NCBI GenBank assembly: GCA_039177555.1
Contig: JBCDFV010000019.1
Coordinates: 10,480 to 74,479 of the forward strand
Direction of reading: 5' to 3'
Source: JANQGH01 sp039177555
Lineage (GTDB): Bacteria > Pseudomonadota > Alphaproteobacteria > DSM-16000 > Inquilinaceae
Length of the DNA: 64,000 nucleotides
Made by a program: the position numbers and the translations under genes. Positions 17,221-26,175 of this stretch are shown here, piece by piece; the stretch's first letter is position 1; each line of letters opens with the position of its first letter. The notes under the pieces were generated by a model that had not been told where the DNA came from, searched no databases, and saw only the letters and a program-made list of their open reading frames with translations.

Positions 17221-17700
17221 TTACCTGTACTGGGCCGCTGCAATGAATTCGTCGAACGCTTCGCACCATATGAGCACGGTTGTGTAGTCATCGACATTCA
17301 CGTCGCCAGGGATATCCAGGGCGAAGCCCTCAAAGGAATTGACCGGTCCAATCGCCTGGCTTTCGTCCTTCAAAGGAAGAAAGTCATCCTCGTCCTCGAC
17401 GAACTGCGGCACGAGATAGACGACGTAGTCGGGCCCCGGTGCCAGTTCCCCTTGGTGCACGATCTGCGTCGGCGTCAGACTGATCGTCCCTTCACCCCAG
17501 TGGAGAAAGTCGTTCCCCCGCAGATCCTCCGCGATGTCAGCCGTGTAGAGTGCGTTCTCGGCAATCGCTTCGAGTGTTGCCGCGTCTGGAGACGGTCGCT
17601 CGGTCAAAATAGGCAGCATGTAGACACCAAGAACGAAACCTGCCGCCAAAAACAGCGCGTGCGTACAAATGCCGACCAGAACGATGATGGTGCGCCGCAT
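17221..17700 (-). CDS. membrane-anchored DM13 domain protein
   Basis: An N-terminal hydrophobic segment (about residues 4-32, TIIVLVGICTHALFLAAGF) anchors a 125-residue periplasmic DM13 domain. DM13 marks are GEGTISLTPTQIVHQGELAPG, DYVVYLVPQFVE and the conserved Cys in TTVLIWCEAFDEFIAAAQYR. DM13 domains are proposed to take part in redox or electron transfer through this Cys. The gene stands alone, divergent from the PLP-enzyme gene; 281 bases between them probably hold both promoters. Confidence 0.75.
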   Translation of the reverse strand: MRRTIIVLVGICTHALFLAAGFVLGVYMLPILTERPSPDAATLEAIAENALYTADIAEDLRGNDFLHWGEGTISLTPTQIVHQGELAPGPDYVVYLVPQFVEDEDDFLPLKDESQAIGPVNSFEGFALDIPGDVNVDDYTTVLIWCEAFDEFIAAAQYR

Positions 17701-17981
17701 GATTTGTGCCTTTCCGAGCGTATTTCAGTTGAGCCGGCCGCAAGCGCCAAGCGCCAATCGGCATAGCAGCCCATCGGACCTCGGTTCCAACTGGATGAAA
17801 GGTCAGGGCCCGGTCAAGAGCCCTGAACCAAACCTTGCTCGTGCGGCCGGGCAAACCGTGAGCCGGCCAATTGACGTGCCGCAAGAAAAACACCGTCAAC
17901 CCAGCCCTTTGCGGTACGGGCTTGTGGCCGGGCGATCACTGAAGTTGGATAGGCGGCTGACAAACCAAAGCCGGAGACCGT

Positions 17982-18971
17982 ATGACCACGCCCCCGACCA
18001 TGGCCGAGATCGAGGCGACCCGCGCGCGCATCGCGCCCTATGTGCTGGAAACCCCGATACTGCCGTACTACGGCAGCAGCCTGTCCCGGCGCTTGCCGGC
18101 GGGCACCGAGCCCGTGCTGAAGCTGGAACTGTTCCAGCGGACGGGCAGTTTCAAAGCACGCGGCGCGGTGAACGTGATGCTGTCCCTGTCGGACGCGGAA
18201 CGCTCGCGAGGGGTCGTGGCCGCGTCGGCCGGCAACCACGCTATGGCGACCGCCTATGCCGCGAACGTGCTGGGCATCTCCGCGAAGGTGGCGATGCCAA
18301 AGTCGTCCAACCCGTTCCGCGTCGCGCGCTGCCGTGGGTTCGGGGCGGACATCGTCTTCGCCGATCATGTCGGTGAGTTGTTCGAGCTGGTCGAAACGAT
18401 CCAGCGGGACGAAGGCCGTGCCATGGTCCACCCGTTCGAGGGCCCGCGCACGTTCGAGGGCACGGCCACCGTGGGCTGGGAGATCGCTCGCGACGCCCCG
18501 GACCTGGACGCGGTTATCGTGCCGGTCGGCGGCGGCGGTCTGATCTCGGGCATCGCCTCGGCGATCAAGCAGTTGAAGCCCGATTGCGCCGTCTTCGGCG
18601 TCGAACCGGCCGGGGCCCAGGGCATGACGCTCAGCCTCGCCGCCGGTGCCCCCTTGGACAAGGTGACGGTCAACACCATCGCCGACAGCCTCGGCGCCCC
18701 GCACCACCGCGCCGGCTCGTTCGCCCTGGTCCAGCGTTTCGTCGACGACATGGTCACGGTCGAGGACCAGGAGATGATCGACGCCATGGCCCTCATGTTC
18801 GGCGATCTGAAGCTGGCCGTGGAACCGGCCGGCGCGGCCGCGCTCGCGGCACTGCTGGGCCCGCTGAAATCCAGGCTGGCCGGCAAGCGCGTCGGCATCG
18901 TCGTCTGCGGCACGAACATCGACCAGGAGAGCTACTGCAAGCTGTTGGGCCGCGCATCGGCTGAGGCGTAG
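17982..18971 (+). CDS. threonine dehydratase-like PLP-dependent enzyme
   Basis: A fold-type II PLP enzyme of 329 residues. The PLP Lys is in RTGSFKARGA, the substrate loop SAGNHAMA and the phosphate-binding Gly loop PVGGGGLISGI are all present, and a Ser/Cys near the end (VVCGTNID) completes the site. It has no regulatory ACT domain, so it is like catabolic threonine/serine dehydratases or serine racemases; the exact substrate is not settled. The ATG follows GGAGACC. Confidence 0.88.
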   Translation: MTTPPTMAEIEATRARIAPYVLETPILPYYGSSLSRRLPAGTEPVLKLELFQRTGSFKARGAVNVMLSLSDAERSRGVVAASAGNHAMATAYAANVLGISAKVAMPKSSNPFRVARCRGFGADIVFADHVGELFELVETIQRDEGRAMVHPFEGPRTFEGTATVGWEIARDAPDLDAVIVPVGGGGLISGIASAIKQLKPDCAVFGVEPAGAQGMTLSLAAGAPLDKVTVNTIADSLGAPHHRAGSFALVQRFVDDMVTVEDQEMIDAMALMFGDLKLAVEPAGAAALAALLGPLKSRLAGKRVGIVVCGTNIDQESYCKLLGRASAEA

Positions 18972-19172
18972 CGCGCAACGACCCAACTGAGCAGGCCGGA
19001 CGAGACGTTGCCCGTACCGGTCCCGCACGTCCTTTGCCTGCTGCGGGTCGCACACGCGTGTGACAGGGACCTCGGCCGGCAGGCTTGAGCAGCCGACCAT
19101 GGTGCGCGCGCCGGCGGCGATCGGGCGGCGCAATTGCCGGACTCGTGATTACGATGAAGCGGGGTGCTGCCG

Positions 19173-19568
19173 TCATGCGCCAGAGGCATCAACCTTCCAC
19201 CAGCGCGGACACTTTGCGCGGTAGGAGTGCGAAGTTGGCCTCAACTCGCGGTAACCTGGCTTGTCGAAGACACCGAGAAGCAGCGCGATCGTCGGCTCAT
19301 CGTCGATGGCCCCGATCGTGCCCCCGCAAGACCTGCAGTAGGCGCGGCTGGAGTATTCGGACGACCGATACGTCGCGGGGGCGCCATTTCTCCCGGTCCA
19401 AGCGACTGAGTCCTTTGGAAACTCAACCCAGGCAACGGTCAACGCGCCGCTGTGCCGCTGGCACATCTTGCACGAGCAGGTGTGGGGTCTGAGCGGGGGG
19501 CCAAGGGCGCGAAAACGCGTGGCGCCGCACAGGCAGCCGCCGTCGTAAGCGCGTGGTTTTTTGGTCAT
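19173..19568 (-). CDS. GFA family protein (CENP-V/GFA zinc fold)
   Basis: The 131-residue protein has the conserved zinc ligands of the GFA family: GGCLCGATRF, CSCKMCQRHSG and YCRSCGGTIG. Family members were first linked to glutathione-formaldehyde adducts, but most have unknown roles. It is preceded by 260 bases without a gene and followed by about 200 gene-free bases before the convergent PLP-enzyme gene. Confidence 0.88.
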   Translation of the reverse strand: MTKKPRAYDGGCLCGATRFRALGPPLRPHTCSCKMCQRHSGALTVAWVEFPKDSVAWTGRNGAPATYRSSEYSSRAYCRSCGGTIGAIDDEPTIALLLGVFDKPGYRELRPTSHSYRAKCPRWWKVDASGA

Positions 19569-19830
19569 GGGTCTCGTCGGCTGGGTCTCGCGGGGTCGGC
19601 GTTCGACACGTAAGAGGCAACGTCGGACCCATCAAGAGCGGCGGGCCGTCAGTTGGTGCCGTTCGATCGAGAGGAGCAGACCCGGTTGTCGTTTCGACCA
19701 GCGCCTGCCGGCTCGGCGAGGTCGGCTTTCCCCAACACCCCGGCGCCGACTCACACGCCTCGGTCGCGCACTTCCTCCTGGCGGAGGCGAGGCAGGCCAA
19801 TCACATCCGAAAGGTAGTCGCATTATGTGG

Positions 19831-20340
19831 TTAAGCGGGCGGCAAAGCCTGTTTCAGGACGGCGTCAATGAACGGTGCCTTTCCTGCCAAGTACTCTGCG
19901 ATGCCGCCCGTATTCTCCCGTTCCAGCCTTAGTTTCAATTGCTGATACCGACGTCGTGTCGCTGGGTCGGCTCTAAGCAGGTCGCGAAAAGCCAGCATGC
20001 GTGCGATCTGAGGATGGCCTGATTTGCAGACATGCACTTTGTGAGTTCGCCGGGTCTCGACGTTTCGCCGGTAAAAGTGGTGGTCTTCGAACAGGTCCTT
20101 CCCGCGAACGTAGCCGAGATCCAGCATGGCGAGTTGAACCGAGGCAGTATCGTCGTGTGTTGCGACCTCGACCAAAAGGTCGATCTCTGACTTAGCTGCC
20201 AGATCCTGTACCGCCGTGCTTCCGACATGGAAGATCGCGACCAGGTCTTGGCCGAAGGCCGGCCCAATCCGTGCTCGCTCCATTTCGAACAGCCCGGGCC
20301 AGTTCGGGTCATAGGGTGTGATTCTGCTTGTGAGCGGCAC
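19831..20340 (-). CDS. GrpB family protein (UPF0157)
   Basis: The protein belongs to the GrpB/UPF0157 nucleotidyltransferase-like family: ITPYDPNWPGLFEMER, IFHVGSTAVQDLAAKSEIDLLV and HKVHVCKSGHPQIARMLAFRD are the usual segments. The motif GSTAV...EIDLLV resembles the nucleotidyltransferase active site, but no reaction is established. GTG at 20340 gives the usual short N terminus; a GTG at 20385 would add 15 residues. Neither has a clear ribosome-binding site. Confidence 0.8.
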   Translation of the reverse strand: MPLTSRITPYDPNWPGLFEMERARIGPAFGQDLVAIFHVGSTAVQDLAAKSEIDLLVEVATHDDTASVQLAMLDLGYVRGKDLFEDHHFYRRNVETRRTHKVHVCKSGHPQIARMLAFRDLLRADPATRRRYQQLKLRLERENTGGIAEYLAGKAPFIDAVLKQALPPA

Positions 20341-20463
20341 GTCTCGCTCGCATCTGTGGTGAGCGTTGGTCGTTGCCGAAGCCACAACACGTCGCGCGGC
20401 CCGAAGCGCTGTCGATCAGGCCTGACTGATGTCGATTGTCGGCATCGTGTTGCGGCTCGATCG

Positions 20464-20961
20464 TCAACTAACCTCATAGCACTTGCAAACCACGCCCTCG
20501 GGCCGGCGATAGGTTCGAAAGCCCATGGCCTCGTAGTACGCTTGGCCCTCTTGATTGGTCGCGCCGATATAGGCCTCGATGGCCGGAACTCCCGCCTGGC
20601 GGGCGACATCCAGGGTCGCCGCGAACAGTCGTGTGCCAACGCCGCGACGTGCGGCGCGCGGACTGATGTGCGTGCCGATCAACGCCCAGCCGACGGGTGC
20701 GCTGTAGACATTTCCTTCGACGGCGGTGCTGAGGGATTGGAAGCCCAGGATTTCACCGTGCTGGTCCACCGCCACGAAGCACTGGATGCGATGCGGATTC
20801 TCGATGTATTGGGTTCTGGTGAACGCCGGGTCGCTTGGCCTCGTCCGCTTGCCCGCCGCGGCCAGTTCTTGAAGGACGCGGCTGATCCCGTCGGTATCGG
20901 CACGTGTCGCGGGACGTATGCTTATGATCATCGTCGCAGGATCGTTGGGGGCAGTGCTCAT
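20464..20961 (-). CDS. GNAT family N-acetyltransferase
   Basis: A 165-residue GNAT-fold protein. The acetyl-CoA binding motif A is in ALIGTHISPRAARRGVGTRL, followed by FAATLDVARQAGVPAIEAYIG and YYEAMGFRTYRRP. The acceptor is not known. A start at the Met of MIISIRPA (ten residues in) is possible and gives a more typical N terminus. It is followed on the same strand by GrpB at a distance of about 120 bases. Confidence 0.85.
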   Translation of the reverse strand: MSTAPNDPATMIISIRPATRADTDGISRVLQELAAAGKRTRPSDPAFTRTQYIENPHRIQCFVAVDQHGEILGFQSLSTAVEGNVYSAPVGWALIGTHISPRAARRGVGTRLFAATLDVARQAGVPAIEAYIGATNQEGQAYYEAMGFRTYRRPEGVVCKCYEVS

Positions 20962-21104
20962 GCGGGGATCTGGTTCCTCGATGTCTGCGGTGCGGCCTTC
21001 AGGCGGTTAGGGCAAGGCTGGCGCGCCACGCGACCCTTCATGGCGGGAGTTCAAGCTGCACGATGAGGCAACATGCGCCCTGCGGCCAGGAAAGATAACA
21101 GGTG

Positions 21105-21908
21105 ATGGAAATGGCGACAGGTGAGAAAATCAGACTGCTCGTGAGGGCGGACGACGCCGGGTCTAGCTGGTCTTCGAACATGGGCTGCCTGAAGGCCTGC
21201 ACGGACGGTATTGTCCGCAGCGTCGAGGTGATGATGCCATGCGCGTGGATCTCTCATGCCGCGCGGCTGTTCAACGCGCGGCCGGAGATCGATGTCGGGA
21301 TCCATCTGACCCTGACCAGCGAGTGGGACGCGGTAAGGTGGCGCCCGCTGACCGATGCGCGAAGCCTCGTGGACGAAGACGGCTATTTCCGTCCGCTGCT
21401 GATGCCCCGGCCCGGCGACGACCGGCCCAGCCTGCAGGAAAGCGACTGGTCCGTGGACGACATCGCGCGGGAACTCCGGGCCCAGATCGAAAGGGGCGTC
21501 GCGGCGTTCGACAATGCGAGCCATGTCAGCGCGCACATGGCCCCGCATTTCTCCGCCTTCGATCAGCGGGTCGGGGAGATCGTTGCCGAGCTTTGCCGTG
21601 AGTTTCAACTGATCGATGTTCCGCCGGGGCACGGGCTGACCCGGTTCGAAGGCTATGCAAAGCATCCGCGCAGCGCGGAGCGACGCGAGGCGGCTTTTGT
21701 CGAGCAGCTTGGCGCGCTGCAGGCCGGAACCTATATGTTCGTCGACCATCCGGCTGTTGAATCGCCTGAACTGCGGGCCACGGGCCATAAGGGCTATGAG
21801 GATGTTCTTCAGGATCGCACGACCTGCCTGCCCGTGCTGGTCAGCGAGGGGGTGAAAGCAGCGGTCTCCAGCAACGCCATTGAGTTGATCGGCTACCGCG
21901 ACCTTTGA
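21105..21908 (+). CDS. ChbG/HpnK-type (YdjC) carbohydrate deacetylase
   Basis: The protein of about 267 residues has the YdjC-like polysaccharide deacetylase fold: RADDAGSSWSSNMG near the N terminus (metal-binding Asp pair), IDVGIHLTLTSEWD (metal-binding His) and VSAHMAPHFSAFD. Relatives remove acetyl groups from chitooligosaccharides or hopanoid precursors; neither pathway is visible nearby. A GTG directly before the ATG is also possible; AGGAAAGA precedes both. Confidence 0.8.
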   Translation: MEMATGEKIRLLVRADDAGSSWSSNMGCLKACTDGIVRSVEVMMPCAWISHAARLFNARPEIDVGIHLTLTSEWDAVRWRPLTDARSLVDEDGYFRPLLMPRPGDDRPSLQESDWSVDDIARELRAQIERGVAAFDNASHVSAHMAPHFSAFDQRVGEIVAELCREFQLIDVPPGHGLTRFEGYAKHPRSAERREAAFVEQLGALQAGTYMFVDHPAVESPELRATGHKGYEDVLQDRTTCLPVLVSEGVKAAVSSNAIELIGYRDL

Positions 21909-22057
21909 GACCGCGCGGCCTCGTTTCGTTGCCGGCCGGCCCTCAACCGTTGCCGTTTCCGGGATAGGGCGACACACTGCGGCGTAGACACCAACGGGGC
22001 CATGCGAGGCCCCGTGGCGGTCGCCGGCGTGTGACACGGGGGGAACGCGAGGGCAAG

Positions 22058-23581
22058 ATGGATGGCCGGACCAGACTGACCATCGTCACGCTGATGGTCG
22101 CCGCCTTTACGATCGGCACGATCTTCACCGGTGCGCTGTTGCTGGTGCCGCCAATCGAAAACGAGTTCGGCATCGACATCACAACCAGCCAGTGGGTGCT
22201 GAACGTCTACGCCATTGCCTTTGCCATGTGCCTGGTCGCGGGCGGTCGGCTGGCCGACATGTTCGGGCGCCGACATCTGATGCTGATCGGCCTGGTGATC
22301 TTCCTGGTGTCGACGATTGGCTGTGCGCTGGCGCCCTCGATCGGGTTCTTGATCGGCGCCCGTGCGGTGCAAGGCATCGGTTCGGCCGCGATTTGGCCTT
22401 GCGTGTTGGCGTTGGGTGCAACGGTGGTCGGCGCGGACCGGCGCGGCCTGGTCATCGGGCTGATCCTCGGGGCCGTGACGGCCGGCAATGTCATCGGACC
22501 GCTGTTCAGCGGCGTTGCCGTGGCGCTGGGCGATTGGCGCCTGTTCTTTGTGCTGGCCGGCATCTTAGCGGTCGTGACCGCGCTCTTGCTGGTACGCTTT
22601 GTCACCAAGGAGGCGCCGAATGATCAGGACGAACGGGTCGATTACACGGGCATGTTGATGCTTTCAGGCGCCATTGTGGCCCTGCTCTACGCGCTCGATG
22701 TCGGGGCCAGCCTGGGCTGGGGGTCGGCGCCGGTGCTGGGTCTGCTTGGGCTTTGCGTGGTGCTGTTCGCCGCCTTTCCGTTTGTCGAAAGGCGCGTTGG
22801 CGACCCCATGATGCCGCCGTCGCTGTTGGCCAACCGGGAATTCATGCTGACCTTGCTGACCAACGGTCTGCTTATCCCGTCGGTGTTCATCGCCTTCCTC
22901 TACTTTCCACAATACATGCACAAGCTACTGGGCTGGTCCGTGCTTGAGGCTTCGTTCGGCATGCTGCCGCTGATGATCCTGCTGTCGGTGGGCTCGGTCG
23001 CCGGCGGCGGCCTTTATAACCGTTTTGGGCCCAAGCGGATCTTGTTCACCGGCTATGTGTTGGTCACGCTCGGCGCGGCATCCGTGGTCGTTCTGGTGCC
23101 GAGTTGGGGATACTTCGCCCTCTTGCCCGCCATGGTGCTGATCGGTTTTGGCGGCGCGTTTTCGGTTGGCGCGGCCGGCACCGCGGCCGTCAGCGCCGTC
23201 GACGAAAAGCATGTCGGACTTGCCGGCGGGCTCAGCTTCGTCTTCCATCTCAGCCTTGGCGCCATCGGGGTCGCCGGCGCGACCGCCATCATGTTCACCA
23301 CCAGCCTGGTCAGGCTGGGGCAGGGGTTGTCGCAGGCGAACATCACCATGTCGGCCACCGACCAGGCCACGCTGAACGGCAGCGCGGTCAACGCCAGCGC
23401 CGCGCAGGCGATCCTAGCGAACTACAGCACGCAGCAGGCTGATGCGATCCGAACGGTCTGGAACGACGCGTTCACGAGCGGCATGAGCCAGGCCTACTGG
23501 CTGGCATTGGCCGCAGCGGTCATCGGCATCGGGGTCGTCTTGGCAATCGACGAGAAGAAGCTGCAAGCCCGCGACGCGTGA
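22058..23581 (+). CDS. MFS transporter, DHA2 family (14 TM, EmrB/QacA type)
   Basis: About 507 residues with 14 predicted membrane spans. Motif A lies after the second span (GGRLADMFGRRHLML) and a motif C-like AVTAGNVIGPLFSG lies in the fifth. Drug:H+ antiporters of this type export toxic compounds. I prefer ATG 22058, which GAGGG precedes, over GTG 22031. It ends directly against the convergent flavodoxin-like gene with no gap (23581/23582). Confidence 0.87.
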   Translation: MDGRTRLTIVTLMVAAFTIGTIFTGALLLVPPIENEFGIDITTSQWVLNVYAIAFAMCLVAGGRLADMFGRRHLMLIGLVIFLVSTIGCALAPSIGFLIGARAVQGIGSAAIWPCVLALGATVVGADRRGLVIGLILGAVTAGNVIGPLFSGVAVALGDWRLFFVLAGILAVVTALLLVRFVTKEAPNDQDERVDYTGMLMLSGAIVALLYALDVGASLGWGSAPVLGLLGLCVVLFAAFPFVERRVGDPMMPPSLLANREFMLTLLTNGLLIPSVFIAFLYFPQYMHKLLGWSVLEASFGMLPLMILLSVGSVAGGGLYNRFGPKRILFTGYVLVTLGAASVVVLVPSWGYFALLPAMVLIGFGGAFSVGAAGTAAVSAVDEKHVGLAGGLSFVFHLSLGAIGVAGATAIMFTTSLVRLGQGLSQANITMSATDQATLNGSAVNASAAQAILANYSTQQADAIRTVWNDAFTSGMSQAYWLALAAAVIGIGVVLAIDEKKLQARDA

Positions 23582-24328
23582 TCACCGATAGTCCGGATTG
23601 GGATGATCGAAGCGGCAGCCGGCATCCCATTCGGAGCGCTGGTTGCCGTGGGCCGGGATGCCGCCGTTGCGCTTCAGCATCGCGGCCATGTGCATCAGGT
23701 TCCAGGTCATGAAGGTGGTGTTGCGCTGGGTGAAGTCGTTGTCCGGCCCGCCGGAGCCTTCATCCAGATAGGACGGGCCGGGGCCGGCCTCGCCGATCCA
23801 GCCGGCATCGGCCTGGGGTGGGATGGTGTAGCCGAGATGGCCGAGCGCGTAGAGCACCGACATGGCGCAGTGCTTCACGCCATCCTCGTTGCCGGTGACG
23901 ACGCAGCCGCCGACCCGGCCGTAGTAGAGATATTGGCCCTTGTCGTTCAACACGCCGCTTTGGCCGTACAGACGCTCGATCGCTTGCCGGCAGACGGAGC
24001 TTTCTTCGCCCAGCCAGATCGGCGTGCCGATGATCAGGATCTCGGCCGCCATGACCTTTTCCTGGATCTGGGGCCAGTCGTCTTTGTCGAAGCCGTGCTC
24101 GGTCATGTCGGGATAGACGCCGGGCGGTATGTCGTAATCGACCGGGCGCAGCATCTCGACCGAGATCCCATTGGCCTCCATGATCGCCTTCGGCACCTGC
24201 AGCAAGCCCTCGGTGTTGGAGGCCTGACCCGACGGTTTCAGCGTGCAGTTCAGAATGACCGCGCTGAGGTCGGTGAAGTCGAAATCATGATTTTCGCACA
24301 GGGCGCGCTGTCGTGCGTTCAGGGTCAT
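23582..24328 (-). CDS. NAD(P)H-dependent FMN reductase-like flavoprotein
   Basis: A 248-residue protein with a flavodoxin-like fold: AVILNCTLKPSGQASNT at the N terminus (phosphate loop for FMN), AEILIIGTPIWLGEESSVC and GRVGGCVVTGNEDG, where the isoalloxazine ring usually binds. It is likely a cytoplasmic FMN-dependent oxidoreductase; the electron acceptor is not known. It is convergent with the DHA2 carrier and may be followed by an independent small gene on the same strand upstream. Confidence 0.82.
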   Translation of the reverse strand: MTLNARQRALCENHDFDFTDLSAVILNCTLKPSGQASNTEGLLQVPKAIMEANGISVEMLRPVDYDIPPGVYPDMTEHGFDKDDWPQIQEKVMAAEILIIGTPIWLGEESSVCRQAIERLYGQSGVLNDKGQYLYYGRVGGCVVTGNEDGVKHCAMSVLYALGHLGYTIPPQADAGWIGEAGPGPSYLDEGSGGPDNDFTQRNTTFMTWNLMHMAAMLKRNGGIPAHGNQRSEWDAGCRFDHPNPDYR

Positions 24329-24406
24329 CGGGGGCCTCGCAGGTAGGATCAGGCGGCCGCTCGGTCGCCAGCGCCGTGTGGGCCGGCGGTCGGTGGTGCC
24401 TCGATC

Positions 24407-24709
24407 TTAGCGCGCGGCGGTGGCGATGCTACGGCCTTTTGAGGTCAAGCGGCAGACCTGCCAGTCCGGTTTCAGCGGATTGTGGAACCACCGTTCGGCC
24501 CAGCCGGCCTTGATGCAGTCCCGCACCAGGCCGGCGTCGATCTTCTGCCCTTGCCAATCGAACAATGGCAATTTGCCTCCGGGCTGATCAAGCCCACGGC
24601 TGAGCCAGGTCAACTGTGCCGGGGATGGACCGACCGGCCGATTGTGCACACGCTCGACACGCGCGACCGCTTCGGCGCTCAACGGAAGGGGGCTGACAGT
24701 GCCCATCAT
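24407..24709 (-). CDS. conserved hypothetical small protein
   Basis: One hundred residues, no signal peptide. The middle reads LPLFDWQGQKIDAGLVRDCI and the end WQVCRLTSKGRSIATAAR resembles the wing end of winged-helix proteins, so a small DNA-binding role is possible. A GAGGAGC site just before the ATG supports translation. I do not recognise a family. Confidence 0.6.
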   Translation of the reverse strand: MMGTVSPLPLSAEAVARVERVHNRPVGPSPAQLTWLSRGLDQPGGKLPLFDWQGQKIDAGLVRDCIKAGWAERWFHNPLKPDWQVCRLTSKGRSIATAAR

Positions 24710-24846
24710 ATTGCTCCTCAGCCATCGTCGATCTTAAGATAACGCGCCAAATCTAGGCGAAACTACAAGTATTGCCAAGGAATTAGACGCCACCTCTTAC
24801 TTAAACAATAACATGAAGTCGCAGGCCGTCGCATGGGAGGCATGAG

Positions 24847-26133
24847 ATGGCAATGCTGGCTTATCTCGCGATTCAGTTTAGCATTTGGCGGCAACGCATA
24901 TTCCAGGCGCAAAGAATCTCCATGGCCCGATCTTCCGCGCGGCTTGCTCTCGCCTTCAGTTGCATCGGTCATTCGACCATGCATGTGATGACGGCGCTGT
25001 ACTTCACCATCGTGATCGGTCTGCAGCAGGCCTGGGGTCTGGACTACGACACGCTGATCCGGCTGTGGACCGCCGGTGCTTTGCTCGTCGGGCTGGGCGC
25101 GCCCTTGGCGGGCTGGCTGGGTGATCGCTGGTCCGAAAGCGGCATGATGGTGGTGTTTTTTGCGGTCACCGGCATCGGCGGCATCGCGGCAGGCCTGGCC
25201 GACAACACGACCGCGCTTTGGATCGGCCTGGTCGTGCTCGGCCTCGGCGCTTCGATTTATCATCCCGTTGGCATGTCCTGGTTGGTGCGCACCATGCCCA
25301 ACCCGGGCCGGGCCCTTGGCATACTCGGCGTTTTCGGCGGCGTTGGTGTTGCCTCGGCCGCTCTGATCGCGGGCGGTCTGATGGCCTTGGTGAGTTGGCG
25401 GGCCGCGTTTATCGCGCCGGGGCTCATCAGCCTGGGGCTTGCCGCCGCGCTGTTCTACTACCGCAGCACCGGCAAGGTCGTCGATGGTGATAGCCATTTG
25501 GCGCCGATGCGAAAGGAAAGCCGCGGCGACATGTACCGGGCCTTCATCTTTCTGACCGTCACCATGGCCATCGCCGCCCTGATCTTCCACAGCATGGTGA
25601 CGTCGATGCCGGAACTGTTCGAACAGCGCATGACCGCGCTGGTCGGCAACTCGATCCTCGGGGTCGGCGCCCTGGTCACGGTGGTGTTTCTCACCGGTGC
25701 CTTGGCCCAGATCGTCGGTGGCATCATGGTCGATCGCCACTCGATCAAGCTGATCTACGTCGTCGGCATCTCCATGCAGGTTCCGATCCTGGTTTTGGTC
25801 GCCTATTTGTTCAGCGCGCCGCTTCTGATCGCGGCAACAGTCTATGTGGTGGTTTCCAGCTTCGTTATTCCGGCCGAGAACCTGATGCTGGCGCGCTACA
25901 CGCCCGCCGGCCGGCGCGGCCTGGCATACGGCGCCAAGTTCGTGCTCTCGTTCGGCATCGCCCCGCTGGCCGTGCAGCTTGTCGGCTGGTCGTCGGGCGA
26001 GCCGGCTGGTTTTGCGCTGCTGTTGTGGATATTGGCGGGCCTCGGCGCGGTGGCGGTTATCGCAGGCATCTTCCTGCCGAACGACCGCAAGTCTGCAACG
26101 GGCGCGACAACCGTGGCGGTGCCCGCCGAGTAG
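24847..26133 (+). CDS. MFS transporter
   Basis: A membrane protein of up to 428 residues with 12 likely spans. LGDRWSESGMMVV is the loop-2 motif region and MLARYTPAGRRGLAYGAKFVL lies in the second half. The strong GGGAGG site favours ATG 24847, but that gives a 25-residue leader; ATG 24922 (MARSSARLALAF) would match relatives better. Substrate unknown. Confidence 0.85.
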   Translation: MAMLAYLAIQFSIWRQRIFQAQRISMARSSARLALAFSCIGHSTMHVMTALYFTIVIGLQQAWGLDYDTLIRLWTAGALLVGLGAPLAGWLGDRWSESGMMVVFFAVTGIGGIAAGLADNTTALWIGLVVLGLGASIYHPVGMSWLVRTMPNPGRALGILGVFGGVGVASAALIAGGLMALVSWRAAFIAPGLISLGLAAALFYYRSTGKVVDGDSHLAPMRKESRGDMYRAFIFLTVTMAIAALIFHSMVTSMPELFEQRMTALVGNSILGVGALVTVVFLTGALAQIVGGIMVDRHSIKLIYVVGISMQVPILVLVAYLFSAPLLIAATVYVVVSSFVIPAENLMLARYTPAGRRGLAYGAKFVLSFGIAPLAVQLVGWSSGEPAGFALLLWILAGLGAVAVIAGIFLPNDRKSATGATTVAVPAE

Positions 26134-26175
26134 AAGAGGGCAGGGGCCGCAGCAAAGGCGACCCCTGCTGCGCTG

